Source: Curvibacter sp. (GTDB lineage Bacteria > Pseudomonadota > Gammaproteobacteria > Burkholderiales > Burkholderiaceae_C). From it: 56,858 bases of DNA. The translations under genes were made by a program, and so were the position numbers. Within the stretch, counting starts at the first letter, position 1, and each line of letters starts with the position of its first letter. The stretch covers positions 1 to 56,858 of the forward strand of contig JAHRYV010000021.1 of NCBI GenBank assembly GCA_020621965.1, read 5' to 3'. The notes below the pieces were generated by a model. That model was not told the DNA's origin. It saw only the letters and a list, made by a program, of their open reading frames with translations, and searched no databases. Positions 50,347-56,858 of this stretch are shown piece after piece.

Positions 50347-51102
50347 TCAGTGGGCGGCTTGCCCGCACACCGGGCAGGCCGGATTGCGCGGTATCCGTAC
50401 CTCGTTGAAAGCCATGTGCCGGCCATCGAGCATGAGCAGACGACCGGTGAGCGGGGTGCCGGCACCGCTGAGCAGCTTGAGCGCCTCGGCGGCCTGCAAG
50501 GTGCCGATGATGCCCACCAGCGGAGCGAACACGCCCATGGTGGCGCAGCGGGTCTCCTCGAAGTCCTCGCGCGGGTCGAAGACGCAGGCATAACAGGGCG
50601 AATCGGCGCTGCGCGGGTCGTAGACGGCCAGCTGACCGTCGAAGCGGATGGCGGCCCCCGACACCAGCGGTTTGCGCAGGCGCACGCAGGCGGCGTTGAT
50701 TGCCTGGCGGGTGCTGAAGTTGTCGCTGCAGTCCAGCACCACGTCGGCGCCGGCTACCAGTTCGGCCAGCAGCGCGGCATCGGCGCGCTGGGCCACCGTG
50801 TGCACCCGGACCTCGGGGTTCAGGCTGGCTACGGCCTGGCGGATGGAATCGACCTTGGGTTGGCCGACGCGCTCCAGGCTGTGGGCAATCTGGCGTTGCA
50901 GGTTGGTGACGTCCACCGTGTCGTGGTCAACCACGGTCAGCTGGCCGACGCCAGCCGAACCCAGATAGAGGGCGACCGGGGAGCCCAGACCGCCGGCTCC
51001 GATGACCAGGGCATGGCTGTCCAGGATGCGTTGCTGGCCCTCGATGCCGATTTCCTCGAGCAGGATGTGGCGCGAATAACGCAGCAGCTGGTCGTCAGTC
51101 AT
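50347..51102 (-). CDS. moeB: MoeB/ThiF-family adenylyltransferase (E1-like)
   Basis: An E1-like enzyme that activates the C-terminal glycine of a small sulfur carrier (MoaD or ThiS) with ATP. The 251 residues contain the nucleotide loop GAGGLGSP (35-42), the arginine finger region NLQRQIAH, VLDCSDNFSTR and two CxxC zinc pairs (CYAC, CPVC). The Cys of ETRCATMGVF may be catalytic. MoeB and ThiF cannot be separated without the partner; no moaD, thiS or thiG is nearby. The start is taken at ATG 51102; an in-frame ATG at 51153 would add 17 non-conserved residues. Confidence 0.85.
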   Translation of the reverse strand: MTDDQLLRYSRHILLEEIGIEGQQRILDSHALVIGAGGLGSPVALYLGSAGVGQLTVVDHDTVDVTNLQRQIAHSLERVGQPKVDSIRQAVASLNPEVRVHTVAQRADAALLAELVAGADVVLDCSDNFSTRQAINAACVRLRKPLVSGAAIRFDGQLAVYDPRSADSPCYACVFDPREDFEETRCATMGVFAPLVGIIGTLQAAEALKLLSGAGTPLTGRLLMLDGRHMAFNEVRIPRNPACPVCGQAAH

Positions 51103-51153
51103 GTTGAGCGTTTGGCCTTGCTGCGAGCCGCCCGGGATTTCGTCGCGGGGCAT

Positions 51154-51215
51154 CGTGGAACCGGCTGGGCCGGGCCGTTGATGCCGCCCCCTGCAAGGGA
51201 GCGCAGCCTGGGGGT
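51154..51215 (-). repeat. Structured 3'-end repeat, copy 1 (downstream of ctpA)
   Basis: In plus orientation it runs from CGTGGAACCGGCTGGGCCGG through GCCCCCTGCAAGGGA to GCGCAGCCTGGGGGT, whose last T is the first base of the ctpA stop complement. It shares both ends and most of the interior with the copy at 55921-56003. It contains the small hairpin CCGGC-TGG-GCCGG. It lacks about 20 internal bases found in copy 2. Confidence 0.75.
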
Positions 51216-52651
51216 CAATTCTCTTTCGGCTCTTCCTTGCGCTCGGTCTGGGTCTTGCTGACCACGACCGGCAGCCCCTTGAGCCGATTGAGCGCCTGGA
51301 TCAACTGGAAATCCTTGTCCGAGCCGAACTCGGGCAGCTTGCGTTCGGCCGCGGGTTTCTTGGCCTCGTCTTCCAGTTTCTTCAGCGCTGCGTCGCGCGC
51401 CTTCTCGCGCGCTTCGTCCTTCTGCTCGGCGCTCTGGCCGTTGCTCAGGTGCTTGTCCAGGTCGGCTTCACGGGTGCGCAGCACGGAGAACAGATTGCCC
51501 TCGGCCGTCTCGTCGACCATGATGTCGGGCAGGATGCCGCGGGCCTGGATCGTGCGACCCGACGGCGTGTAGTAACGCGCCGTGGTGATCTTCAGGCCTG
51601 TGTCGGGGCCCAGCGGGCGCACCGTCTGCACCGAACCCTTGCCGAAGGTCTGGCTGCCCATGATGGTGGCGCGCTTGTGGTCCTGCAGCGCGCCGGCCAC
51701 GATCTCGCTGGCCGAGGCCGAGCCCTCGTTGACCAGCACCACCAGCGGCACCTTCTTGATGGCGGCCGGCAGGCGCTTGAGCGGGTCGTTGAAACCGCGG
51801 CGCTGGTAGAACTCGGGCGCGGCCTTGAAGGTGTACTTGCTCTCCGCCAACTGGCCGTTGGTGGAGACCACGGTCACGTTCTCGGGCAGGAAGGCGGCCG
51901 AGATGGCGACGGCGGCGTCGAGCAGGCCGCCCGGATCGTTGCGCAGGTCCAGCACCAGGCCCTTGAGGGCCGGGTCCTGTTTGTAGATCTCTTCGAGCTT
52001 GCGCACGAAGTCGTCGACGGTGCGTTCCTGGAACTGGCTCAGGCGGATCCAGGCGTAACCGGGTTCGACCACCTTGGCCTTGACCGACTGGGTCTTGATT
52101 TCCTCGCGCACGATGGTGACGGCGAAGGTGCGGTTCTCGTCGCGGCGGAAGATGGTCAGGATGACCTTGGTGTTGGGCTCGCCGCGCATGCGCTTGACGG
52201 CCTCGTTGAGCGTCAGGCCCTTGACGGCGGTGTCGTCGATCTTGGTGATCAGGTCGTTGGTCTTGAGGCCGGCGCGATAGGCCGGCGAGCCCTCGATCGG
52301 CGAGACGATCTTGACCAGCCCGTCTTCCTGCGTGATCTCGATGCCCACACCGACAAAGCGCCCGGCCGTGCCTTCACGGAATTCCTTGTAGGACTTCTTG
52401 TCGAAATACTGGGAATGCGGGTCCAGGCTGGACACCATGCCGGAGATGGCGTCGGTGATGAGCTTTTTCTCATCCACCGGCTCGACATAGTCGGTCTTGA
52501 TCATGCCGAACACGGCAGCCAACTGCTGCAGCTCTTCCAGCGGCAGGGGCGCCACGCTGTTGCGGGCGACGGTTTGCAGCGAGACGGTGGTGAGCGCGCC
52601 GGCAAGCACGCCCAGCGAGACCCAGCCCGCGATTTTCAGTTTCTGACCCAT
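51215..52651 (-). CDS. ctpA: Carboxy-terminal processing protease (S41, PDZ)
   Basis: A periplasmic serine protease that trims cell-wall enzymes and lipoproteins. It has 478 residues, with an N-terminal signal anchor (GWVSLGVLAGALTTVSLQTVA), a PDZ domain (about 90-175: GVGIEITQEDGLVKIVSPIEGSPAY), and the S41 domain. The nucleophile Ser is in NEGSASASEIVAGAL and the general-base Lys in QTFGKGSVQT. The C-terminal 90 residues are charged and helical (EQKDEAREKARDAALKKLEDE). It follows gpmA on the same strand by 136 bases. The stop codon touches the repeat element. Confidence 0.93.
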   Translation of the reverse strand: MGQKLKIAGWVSLGVLAGALTTVSLQTVARNSVAPLPLEELQQLAAVFGMIKTDYVEPVDEKKLITDAISGMVSSLDPHSQYFDKKSYKEFREGTAGRFVGVGIEITQEDGLVKIVSPIEGSPAYRAGLKTNDLITKIDDTAVKGLTLNEAVKRMRGEPNTKVILTIFRRDENRTFAVTIVREEIKTQSVKAKVVEPGYAWIRLSQFQERTVDDFVRKLEEIYKQDPALKGLVLDLRNDPGGLLDAAVAISAAFLPENVTVVSTNGQLAESKYTFKAAPEFYQRRGFNDPLKRLPAAIKKVPLVVLVNEGSASASEIVAGALQDHKRATIMGSQTFGKGSVQTVRPLGPDTGLKITTARYYTPSGRTIQARGILPDIMVDETAEGNLFSVLRTREADLDKHLSNGQSAEQKDEAREKARDAALKKLEDEAKKPAAERKLPEFGSDKDFQLIQALNRLKGLPVVVSKTQTERKEEPKEN

Positions 52652-52787
52652 GAATAGACCCTCGTCGCTTCAATATACACGGTTGGAAGCGAATCCGCCG
52701 CCGGGGTTCCGGCCGGTGGTGACAAATTGTGTGCCGGACGCAGCCGGTAGGCCCCAGTTGGGGGCGGACCGGCGCGGCGCAAGAGGG

Positions 52788-53531
52788 TCAGGCTTTGCCC
52801 TGGGTGGCGACGGCGGCCGCGGCGCGGGCGGCGGCCTCGGCGTCGCCGAGGTAGTAGTGGCGGATCGGTTTGAGGTTGGCGTCGAGTTCGTAGACCAGCG
52901 GGATGCCGTTGGGAATGTTCAGGCCCACGATGTCCTGGTCCGAGATGCCGTCCAGGTACTTGACCAGGGCGCGGATCGAGTTGCCGTGCGCCGCCACCAC
53001 TACCCGCTGGCCCGACCTGATGGCCGGCGCCAGGGCCTCGTTCCAGAACGGCAGCACGCGCGCCACGGTGTCTTGCAGACACTCGGTCAGCGGCACCTGG
53101 TCCGGCTTCAGGCCGGCGTAGCGGCGGTCGCCGCGCTCACTGCGCGGGTCGGTGGGCTCCAGGGCCGGCGGCGGGGTGTCGTAGCTGCGGCGCCAGACCA
53201 GCACCTGGGCGTCGCCGTACTGCTTGGCCATGTCGGTCTTGTTCAGGCCCTGCAGGGCGCCGTAGTGGCGCTCGTTCAGGCGCCAGCTCTTGACCACCGG
53301 CAGCCAGGTGCGGTCCATCTCGTCGAGCACATACCACAGGGTGTGGATGGCGCGCTTGAGCACGCTGGTGTAGGCGACGTCGAAGTCGTAACCCTCGGCC
53401 TTGAGCAGCTTTCCCGCCGACATGGCCTGGGACACGCCGGTGGGGGTGAGGTCGACGTCGGTCCAGCCGGTGAAGCGGTTTTCCAGGTTCCAGGTCGATT
53501 CGCCGTGGCGAATGAGCACGAGTTTGTACAT
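52788..53531 (-). CDS. gpmA: 2,3-bisphosphoglycerate-dependent phosphoglycerate mutase
   Basis: GpmA interconverts 3- and 2-phosphoglycerate in glycolysis. It has 247 residues, full length. The phosphohistidine is H9 in LIRHGES, the second catalytic region is [14 protein letters not shown], and the other active-site His is in [13 protein letters not shown]. The last 15 residues are Ala-rich. It is divergent from the rhodanese gene over a 132-base gap. Confidence 0.97.
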   Translation of the reverse strand: MYKLVLIRHGESTWNLENRFTGWTDVDLTPTGVSQAMSAGKLLKAEGYDFDVAYTSVLKRAIHTLWYVLDEMDRTWLPVVKSWRLNERHYGALQGLNKTDMAKQYGDAQVLVWRRSYDTPPPALEPTDPRSERGDRRYAGLKPDQVPLTECLQDTVARVLPFWNEALAPAIRSGQRVVVAAHGNSIRALVKYLDGISDQDIVGLNIPNGIPLVYELDANLKPIRHYYLGDAEAAARAAAAVATQGKA

Positions 53532-53600
53532 GGTCGGTGGGGCGCGGGGCCGTGGCGTTGGAAGGGGGCGGATGGGGGTTTTGGGGCCCCGTCCGGCAGC

Positions 53601-53625
53601 AATGAACCCGTCATTTTAGAATGAC
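53601..53625 (+). promoter_or_regulatory. -10-like element inside alternating inverted half-sites
   Basis: AATGA (53601-53605), TCATT (53611-53615) and AATGA (53620-53624) form two overlapping inverted repeats. GTCATT-TTAG-AATGAC (53610-53625) is a clean 6-bp palindrome that contains TAGAAT (53617-53622), a plausible -10 for the rhodanese-grxC operon. A DNA-binding protein here would block the promoter. Binding is inference. Confidence 0.35.
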
Positions 53626-53663
53626 GCCTTTCCCCACCCTTACCGATCTCTCCAAGGAACATC

Positions 53664-54071
53664 GTGAAATTCGTAATCGACAACTGGTCGCTGATCCTGG
53701 TCGCCGCGACTTCGGGCCTGCTGCTGCTGTGGCCGGCCATCCGTGGCGCCGCCGGCGGCTCCCTGACCCCGGCCGACGCCGTCCTGCTGATCAACCGCGA
53801 GAAGGCCGTGGTGATCGACGTCTGCGAGGCCGGTGAATACGCGGCCGGCCACGTCAGCGGCGCCAAGCACATCCCGCTGGGCCAGCTCGCCAACCAGCTG
53901 CCCGGGGTGGTGAAGAACAAGGACGTGCCGGTGATCTTCGTCTGCCAGAGCGGCATGCGCTCCAGCAGCGCCGCGCGCGTCGCCAAGGGCCTGGGCTACA
54001 GCAAGCCGCTGTCCCTGGGCGGTGGTCTGTCCAGCTGGCGCGCCGCCAGCCTGCCGGTCGAGAAAGGTTGA
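53664..54071 (+). CDS. Membrane-anchored rhodanese-like sulfurtransferase (YibN type)
   Basis: A 135-residue protein with one N-terminal membrane helix (about 8-28, LILVAATSGLLLLWPAI) and a single rhodanese domain. The catalytic Cys is C94 in VCQSGMRS, and the family motif DVCEAGEYAAGHVSGAKHIPLG is present. It can carry persulfide sulfur; the acceptor is unknown. Order and orientation match yibN-grxC-secB-gpsA of E. coli. grxC starts 4 bases after the stop. Confidence 0.92.
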   Translation: MKFVIDNWSLILVAATSGLLLLWPAIRGAAGGSLTPADAVLLINREKAVVIDVCEAGEYAAGHVSGAKHIPLGQLANQLPGVVKNKDVPVIFVCQSGMRSSSAARVAKGLGYSKPLSLGGGLSSWRAASLPVEKG

Positions 54072-54075
54072 GATC

Positions 54076-54336
54076 ATGCAAGCAGTGAAGATGTACACCA
54101 CGGCGGTCTGCCCTTATTGCGTGCGCGCCAAGCAGCTGCTCAAGTCCAAGGGCGTGGAGCAGATCGAGGAAATCCGCATCGATACCGATCCGCAGGCGCG
54201 CGAGCACATGATGGCTACCACCGGCCGGCGCACCGTGCCGCAGATCTTCATCGGCAGCACCCACGTCGGCGGCTGCGACGACCTGTTCGCCCTGGATGGC
54301 CAGGGCGGTCTGGTTCCCCTGCTCAACGCGGCCTGA
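54076..54336 (+). CDS. grxC: Glutaredoxin 3
   Basis: A dithiol glutaredoxin of 86 residues that reduces disulfides with glutathione. The active site is CPYC (C12-C15), followed by the cis-Pro in RRTVPQIFIG and the GG of HVGGCDD. The ATG at 54076 has GAGA only weakly placed upstream and probably relies on translation from the rhodanese gene. Confidence 0.95.
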   Translation: MQAVKMYTTAVCPYCVRAKQLLKSKGVEQIEEIRIDTDPQAREHMMATTGRRTVPQIFIGSTHVGGCDDLFALDGQGGLVPLLNAA

Positions 54337-54360
54337 CATAATCGGTCTCATCCGATCGTG

Positions 54361-54392
54361 AGCCCGCTCGGTGTCTTTCGGGCGGGCTTTTT
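54361..54392 (+). terminator. Rho-independent terminator between grxC and secB
   Basis: AGCCCGC (54361-54367) pairs with GCGGGCT (54382-54388) across a 14-base loop, then TTTTTC. It lies 24 bases after grxC and 20 bases before secB, so secB may be expressed by read-through or from a start in this gap. Confidence 0.75.
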
Positions 54393-54412
54393 CATTGACC
54401 CGAAAGCAAGCC

Positions 54413-54862
54413 ATGGCCGATATGCAAGAGCCCGTATTCCAGATCCAGCGCGTCTATCTCAAGGAAGCCTCGCTGGAGCAGCCCAATTCTCCGGCCATCC
54501 TGTTGCAGAACGATCAGCCCACGGTCGACATCCAGCTCGGCGTCGAGGCCGTGCCGGTGGCCGACGGGGTCTACGAGGCGGCCGTGACCGCCACCGTGCA
54601 TACCCGCATCGGCGACAAGACGGTGTTCCTGGTCGAGGCCAAGCAGGCCGGCATCTTCGAGATCCGCAACATCCCCGAGGACCAGATGGGCCCGGTCATG
54701 GGGGTGGTCTGCCCGCAGATCATCTTCCCCTACCTGCGCAGCAATGTGGCGGACATCGTGCAGCGCGCCGGCTTCCCGCCGGTGCATCTGGCGGAAATCA
54801 ATTTCCAGTCCATGTACGAGCAGCAGCAACAGCAGCAGGCTCGCGAAGTCCCGGTGCAGTAA
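54413..54862 (+). CDS. secB: Protein-export chaperone SecB
   Basis: SecB holds preproteins unfolded and hands them to SecA (encoded at 4946). The 149 residues start [27 protein letters not shown], then [13 protein letters not shown] and the conserved [28 protein letters not shown] poly-Gln stretch near the end (YEQQQQQQA) belongs to the flexible C-terminal helix. The ATG at 54413 is chosen; the frame is open 42 bases further up through the terminator. Confidence 0.97.
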   Translation: MADMQEPVFQIQRVYLKEASLEQPNSPAILLQNDQPTVDIQLGVEAVPVADGVYEAAVTATVHTRIGDKTVFLVEAKQAGIFEIRNIPEDQMGPVMGVVCPQIIFPYLRSNVADIVQRAGFPPVHLAEINFQSMYEQQQQQQAREVPVQ

Positions 54863-54895
54863 GCGTTTGCTGCGGCGACGCCAGACCAGACCGCC

Positions 54896-55909
54896 ATGAA
54901 GATTCTTGTGCTCGGTGCCGGCGCCTGGGGCACGGCCTTGGCCATGAGCGCCAGCCAGAACCCGCAGGCGCGCCACGAGGTCACCCTGTGGGCGCGCGAC
55001 GCGGCGCAGGCGGCCGCCATGCGGGCGGCGCGTGTCAACGCGCGTTACCTGCCGGAGCTGCCCTTGCCCGCCTCGCTGCGTGTGATCGACGGCCCGGCCG
55101 ATGGCCTGGCGGGGCTGGTGCAGGGCCAGGACCTGGTGGTGATCGGCACGCCCATGGCGGGCTTGCGCGGCGTGTTGCAGCAGATCCGCGATTTCGATCA
55201 GCCCGTGGCCTGGCTGTGCAAGGGTTTCGAGCCGGCCGACCATGGCCCGCACGGCCTGCTGGCGCACGAGATCCAGGCCCAGGTGGCGCCGCGGCTGCAG
55301 GCCGGCGTGCTCAGCGGCCCGAGCTTTGCGCAGGAAGTGGCGCGCGGCCAGCCGACCGCGCTGGTGGCGGCCAGCCGCGATGCCGCGGTGCGCGAGCGCC
55401 TGGTGCAGGCCTTCCACAGCCCGACGCTGCGCGTCTACGACAACGACGACATCGTCGGCGTCGAGGTCGGCGGAGCGGTGAAGAACGTGCTGGCCATCGC
55501 CACCGGTCTGTGCGATGGCCTGAACCTGGGCCTGAACGCGCGCGCGGCGCTGATCACGCGCGGCCTGGCCGAGATGACGCGCCTGGGGCTGGCGCTGGGG
55601 GCTCGCGCCGAAACCTTCATGGGCCTGTCGGGGCTGGGCGACCTGGTGCTGACGGCCACCGGCGACCTCAGCCGCAACCGCAAGGTGGGCCTGCTGCTGG
55701 CGCAGGGCCAGACCCTGGCGCAGGCCGTGGCCTCGCTGGGCCACGTGGCCGAAGGCGTCTACTGCGCCCGCACCGTGGTGCAGCGCGCGCAAGGCCTGGG
55801 TGTGGACATGCCGATTTCCCAAGGCGTGGTGGCCCTGCTCGACGGTCGCATGCGGCCGGAGGCGGCGGTGGCCGCGCTCATGGGCCGCGATCCAAGTAAA
55901 GAGGGGTAA
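54896..55909 (+). CDS. gpsA: NAD(P)-dependent glycerol-3-phosphate dehydrogenase
   Basis: GpsA makes sn-glycerol-3-phosphate from dihydroxyacetone phosphate for phospholipid synthesis. It has 337 residues. The dinucleotide site is [11 protein letters not shown] (6-16), the catalytic Lys lies in [14 protein letters not shown], and [16 protein letters not shown] and the [14 protein letters not shown] segment are intact. It lies 33 bases after secB. It is complementary to the Ugp importer, which brings in the same metabolite. It converges on cphA. Confidence 0.97.
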   Translation: MKILVLGAGAWGTALAMSASQNPQARHEVTLWARDAAQAAAMRAARVNARYLPELPLPASLRVIDGPADGLAGLVQGQDLVVIGTPMAGLRGVLQQIRDFDQPVAWLCKGFEPADHGPHGLLAHEIQAQVAPRLQAGVLSGPSFAQEVARGQPTALVAASRDAAVRERLVQAFHSPTLRVYDNDDIVGVEVGGAVKNVLAIATGLCDGLNLGLNARAALITRGLAEMTRLGLALGARAETFMGLSGLGDLVLTATGDLSRNRKVGLLLAQGQTLAQAVASLGHVAEGVYCARTVVQRAQGLGVDMPISQGVVALLDGRMRPEAAVAALMGRDPSKEG

Positions 55910-55920
55910 GCGCGGAACGC

Positions 55921-56003
55921 CGTGGCACCGGCTTTGCCGGGCCACTGGCGTTGCCCCCTGCAAGGGGGGCGTAGCGACACAGCGTGTCGCGCAGCCTGGG
56001 GGT
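55921..56003 (-). repeat. Structured 3'-end repeat, copy 2 (downstream of cphA)
   Basis: It starts CGTGGCACCGGCTTTGCCGG, continues GCCCCCTGCAAGG, and ends GCGCAGCCTGGGGGT at the cphA stop codon. Compared with copy 1 it has an extra about 20 bases forming a perfect hairpin, GCGACAC-AGC-GTGTCGC. It occupies nearly the whole gap between convergent gpsA and cphA. Confidence 0.75.
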
Positions 56004-56858
56004 TAGCCCTTCTCTATCCGCGCGTTGATGTGGGCGATCGCCTCTTCCACCTGGTCCACCAGGATCAGGCACAGATCGCCGTCGCCCAGTCGGTCCATGG
56101 CCGTATCGATGGCCAGGAACTCGCCGCGGATCTCGTGCACATCGCGGGTGCGCTTGGCTGCGGTCAGGCCCTCGCGCAGCAGCGCCAGCACCTCGCCGTC
56201 GGCCCGGCCGCGCTGGCAGGCATCCTCGAACAGCACGATGTGGTCGAAAGCGTCCCCCAGGATGCGGGTCTGTTCGCGGATGTCCTCGTCGCGCCGGTCG
56301 CCGGCGCCGCTGATGACCACCGAGCGGCGCTGAGCCGGCATGGCCTCGACAGCGGCCACCAGGGCCTGCATGGCGTCCGGGTTGTGGCCGTAGTCGGCGA
56401 TCACGGTGGCGCCGCGGTAGCGGAACAGGTTGAAGCGGCCCTGGGCATTGTTGCTGTCGTTGTCGAAGCTGGCCAGGCCGCGGCGGATGGTGTCCCAGTC
56501 CAGGCCCAGCGCCCAGGCCGCGCCCACGGCGGCCATCACGTTTTCGACCTGGAAACCGATGGCGCCGCCCAGGGTCAGTGGCACCTCGGCCAGTGAGAGG
56601 CGATGCTGGACCGCGTTCTCGGCCGCGACCAGGCGGCCGTCCTCCACGTAGATCGCGCGCTTGCCCTGGGCCAGATGCGTGGCCATGACCGGATGGTGCC
56701 GGTCGGTGGCGAAGAAGGTGACGCGACCGCTGCGGCAATGGCTGGCCATGCTGGCGACGATGGGGTCGGCCGCGTTGAGCACGGCCGTGCCCTGGTCGGC
56801 GATGTTCTGCACGATCACGCGCTTGAGCACGGCCAGGTCTTCCACCGTGGTGATGTAG
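56003..56858 (-). CDS. cphA: Cyanophycin synthetase, C-terminal (Mur-ligase-like) part; 5' end outside window
   Basis: CphA polymerises aspartate and arginine into cyanophycin, a nitrogen-storage polymer. The visible about 285 residues are the end of the C-terminal Mur-ligase-like domain: YITTVEDLAVLKRVIVQ, TAVLNAADPIVASMA, GLASFDNDSNNAQGRFN, ATVIADYGHNPDAM, VVISGAGDRRDEDI. The reading frame stays open to the window edge, so the ATP-grasp domain lies beyond. It could be CphA or its paralogue CphA'; both occur side by side in many Burkholderiales. The stop touches the repeat element. Confidence 0.9.
   Translation of the reverse strand, partial: YITTVEDLAVLKRVIVQNIADQGTAVLNAADPIVASMASHCRSGRVTFFATDRHHPVMATHLAQGKRAIYVEDGRLVAAENAVQHRLSLAEVPLTLGGAIGFQVENVMAAVGAAWALGLDWDTIRRGLASFDNDSNNAQGRFNLFRYRGATVIADYGHNPDAMQALVAAVEAMPAQRRSVVISGAGDRRDEDIREQTRILGDAFDHIVLFEDACQRGRADGEVLALLREGLTAAKRTRDVHEIRGEFLAIDTAMDRLGDGDLCLILVDQVEEAIAHINARIEKG

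Overview
The window is GC-rich, densely packed housekeeping DNA from a betaproteobacterium of order Burkholderiales, most likely a member of the Comamonadaceae or a close relative. The evidence is gene order: petB-petC-sspA-sspB, DUF721-M23 peptidase-secA-argJ, yacG-zapD-coaE-pilD-pilC-pilB, ispB // rplU-rpmA-obgE-proB, DUF971-ubiE-Tim44-ubiJ-ubiB, and rhodanese-grxC-secB-gpsA. It holds two tRNA genes. I see no rRNA, CRISPR array, insertion sequence, prophage or plasmid gene. No stretch longer than about 300 bases lacks a gene; the largest gaps are about 150-200 bases (1933-2090, 14725-14920, 33365-33568), and what they hold is listed below.

Layout. 1-3341: end of the cytochrome bc1 operon (petB partial, petC), two hairpins, then sspA-sspB and tRNA-Thr. 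3383-10322: a DciA-like gene divergent from an M23 peptidase, then secA, argJ, a DUF815 ATPase and a MutT-type Nudix hydrolase. 10336-14724 (minus strand): yacG, zapD, coaE, pilD, pilC and a wrecked pilB. 14921-16737: tRNA-Pro and ispB facing away from rplU-rpmA. 16875-22464: obgE, proB, a 142-base palindromic element, rppH (minus), proS and a lytic transglycosylase. 22561-28356: grxD, slyD, prmC-prfA-hemA, a small membrane protein and two related outer-membrane barrels. 28458-33364 (minus): a full ugpBAECQ glycerol-3-phosphate/glycerophosphodiester uptake operon. 33569-41665: a 1235-residue flavin/iron-sulfur oxidoreductase, DUF971, then ubiquinone genes ubiE, ubiJ and ubiB with a Tim44-like gene among them. 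41701-50331: a sodium/solute symporter, FmdB-DUF502-aspS, nudB, a YbhP-like phosphatase with clsB, folE with a BLUF photoreceptor, and a secreted nuclease. 50347-56858: moeB/thiF-like, ctpA and gpmA (minus), yibN-type rhodanese-grxC-secB-gpsA (plus), and the C-terminal part of a cyanophycin synthetase (minus, runs off the window).

The genes serve linked functions: respiration and its quinone (petBC, ubiE/J/B, ispB), protein export (secA, secB), redox (two glutaredoxins, rhodanese), translation (proS, aspS, prfA, prmC, L21, L27, two tRNAs), phospholipid and glycerophosphate metabolism (ugp, gpsA, clsB), and folate (folE makes the substrate of nudB).

The most notable items are: pilB with a large internal deletion plus a frameshift beside intact pilC and pilD; folE coupled to a BLUF blue-light sensor; two copies of one structured repeat ending exactly at the stop codons of ctpA and cphA; a long palindrome with 11-base terminal inverted repeats between convergent proB and rppH; a perfect hairpin around the ugpB stop codon; the aspS terminator running into the nudB start codon; and possible alternative RNA folds in the leaders of sspA and secA. 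I did not find a wholly new multi-gene system.
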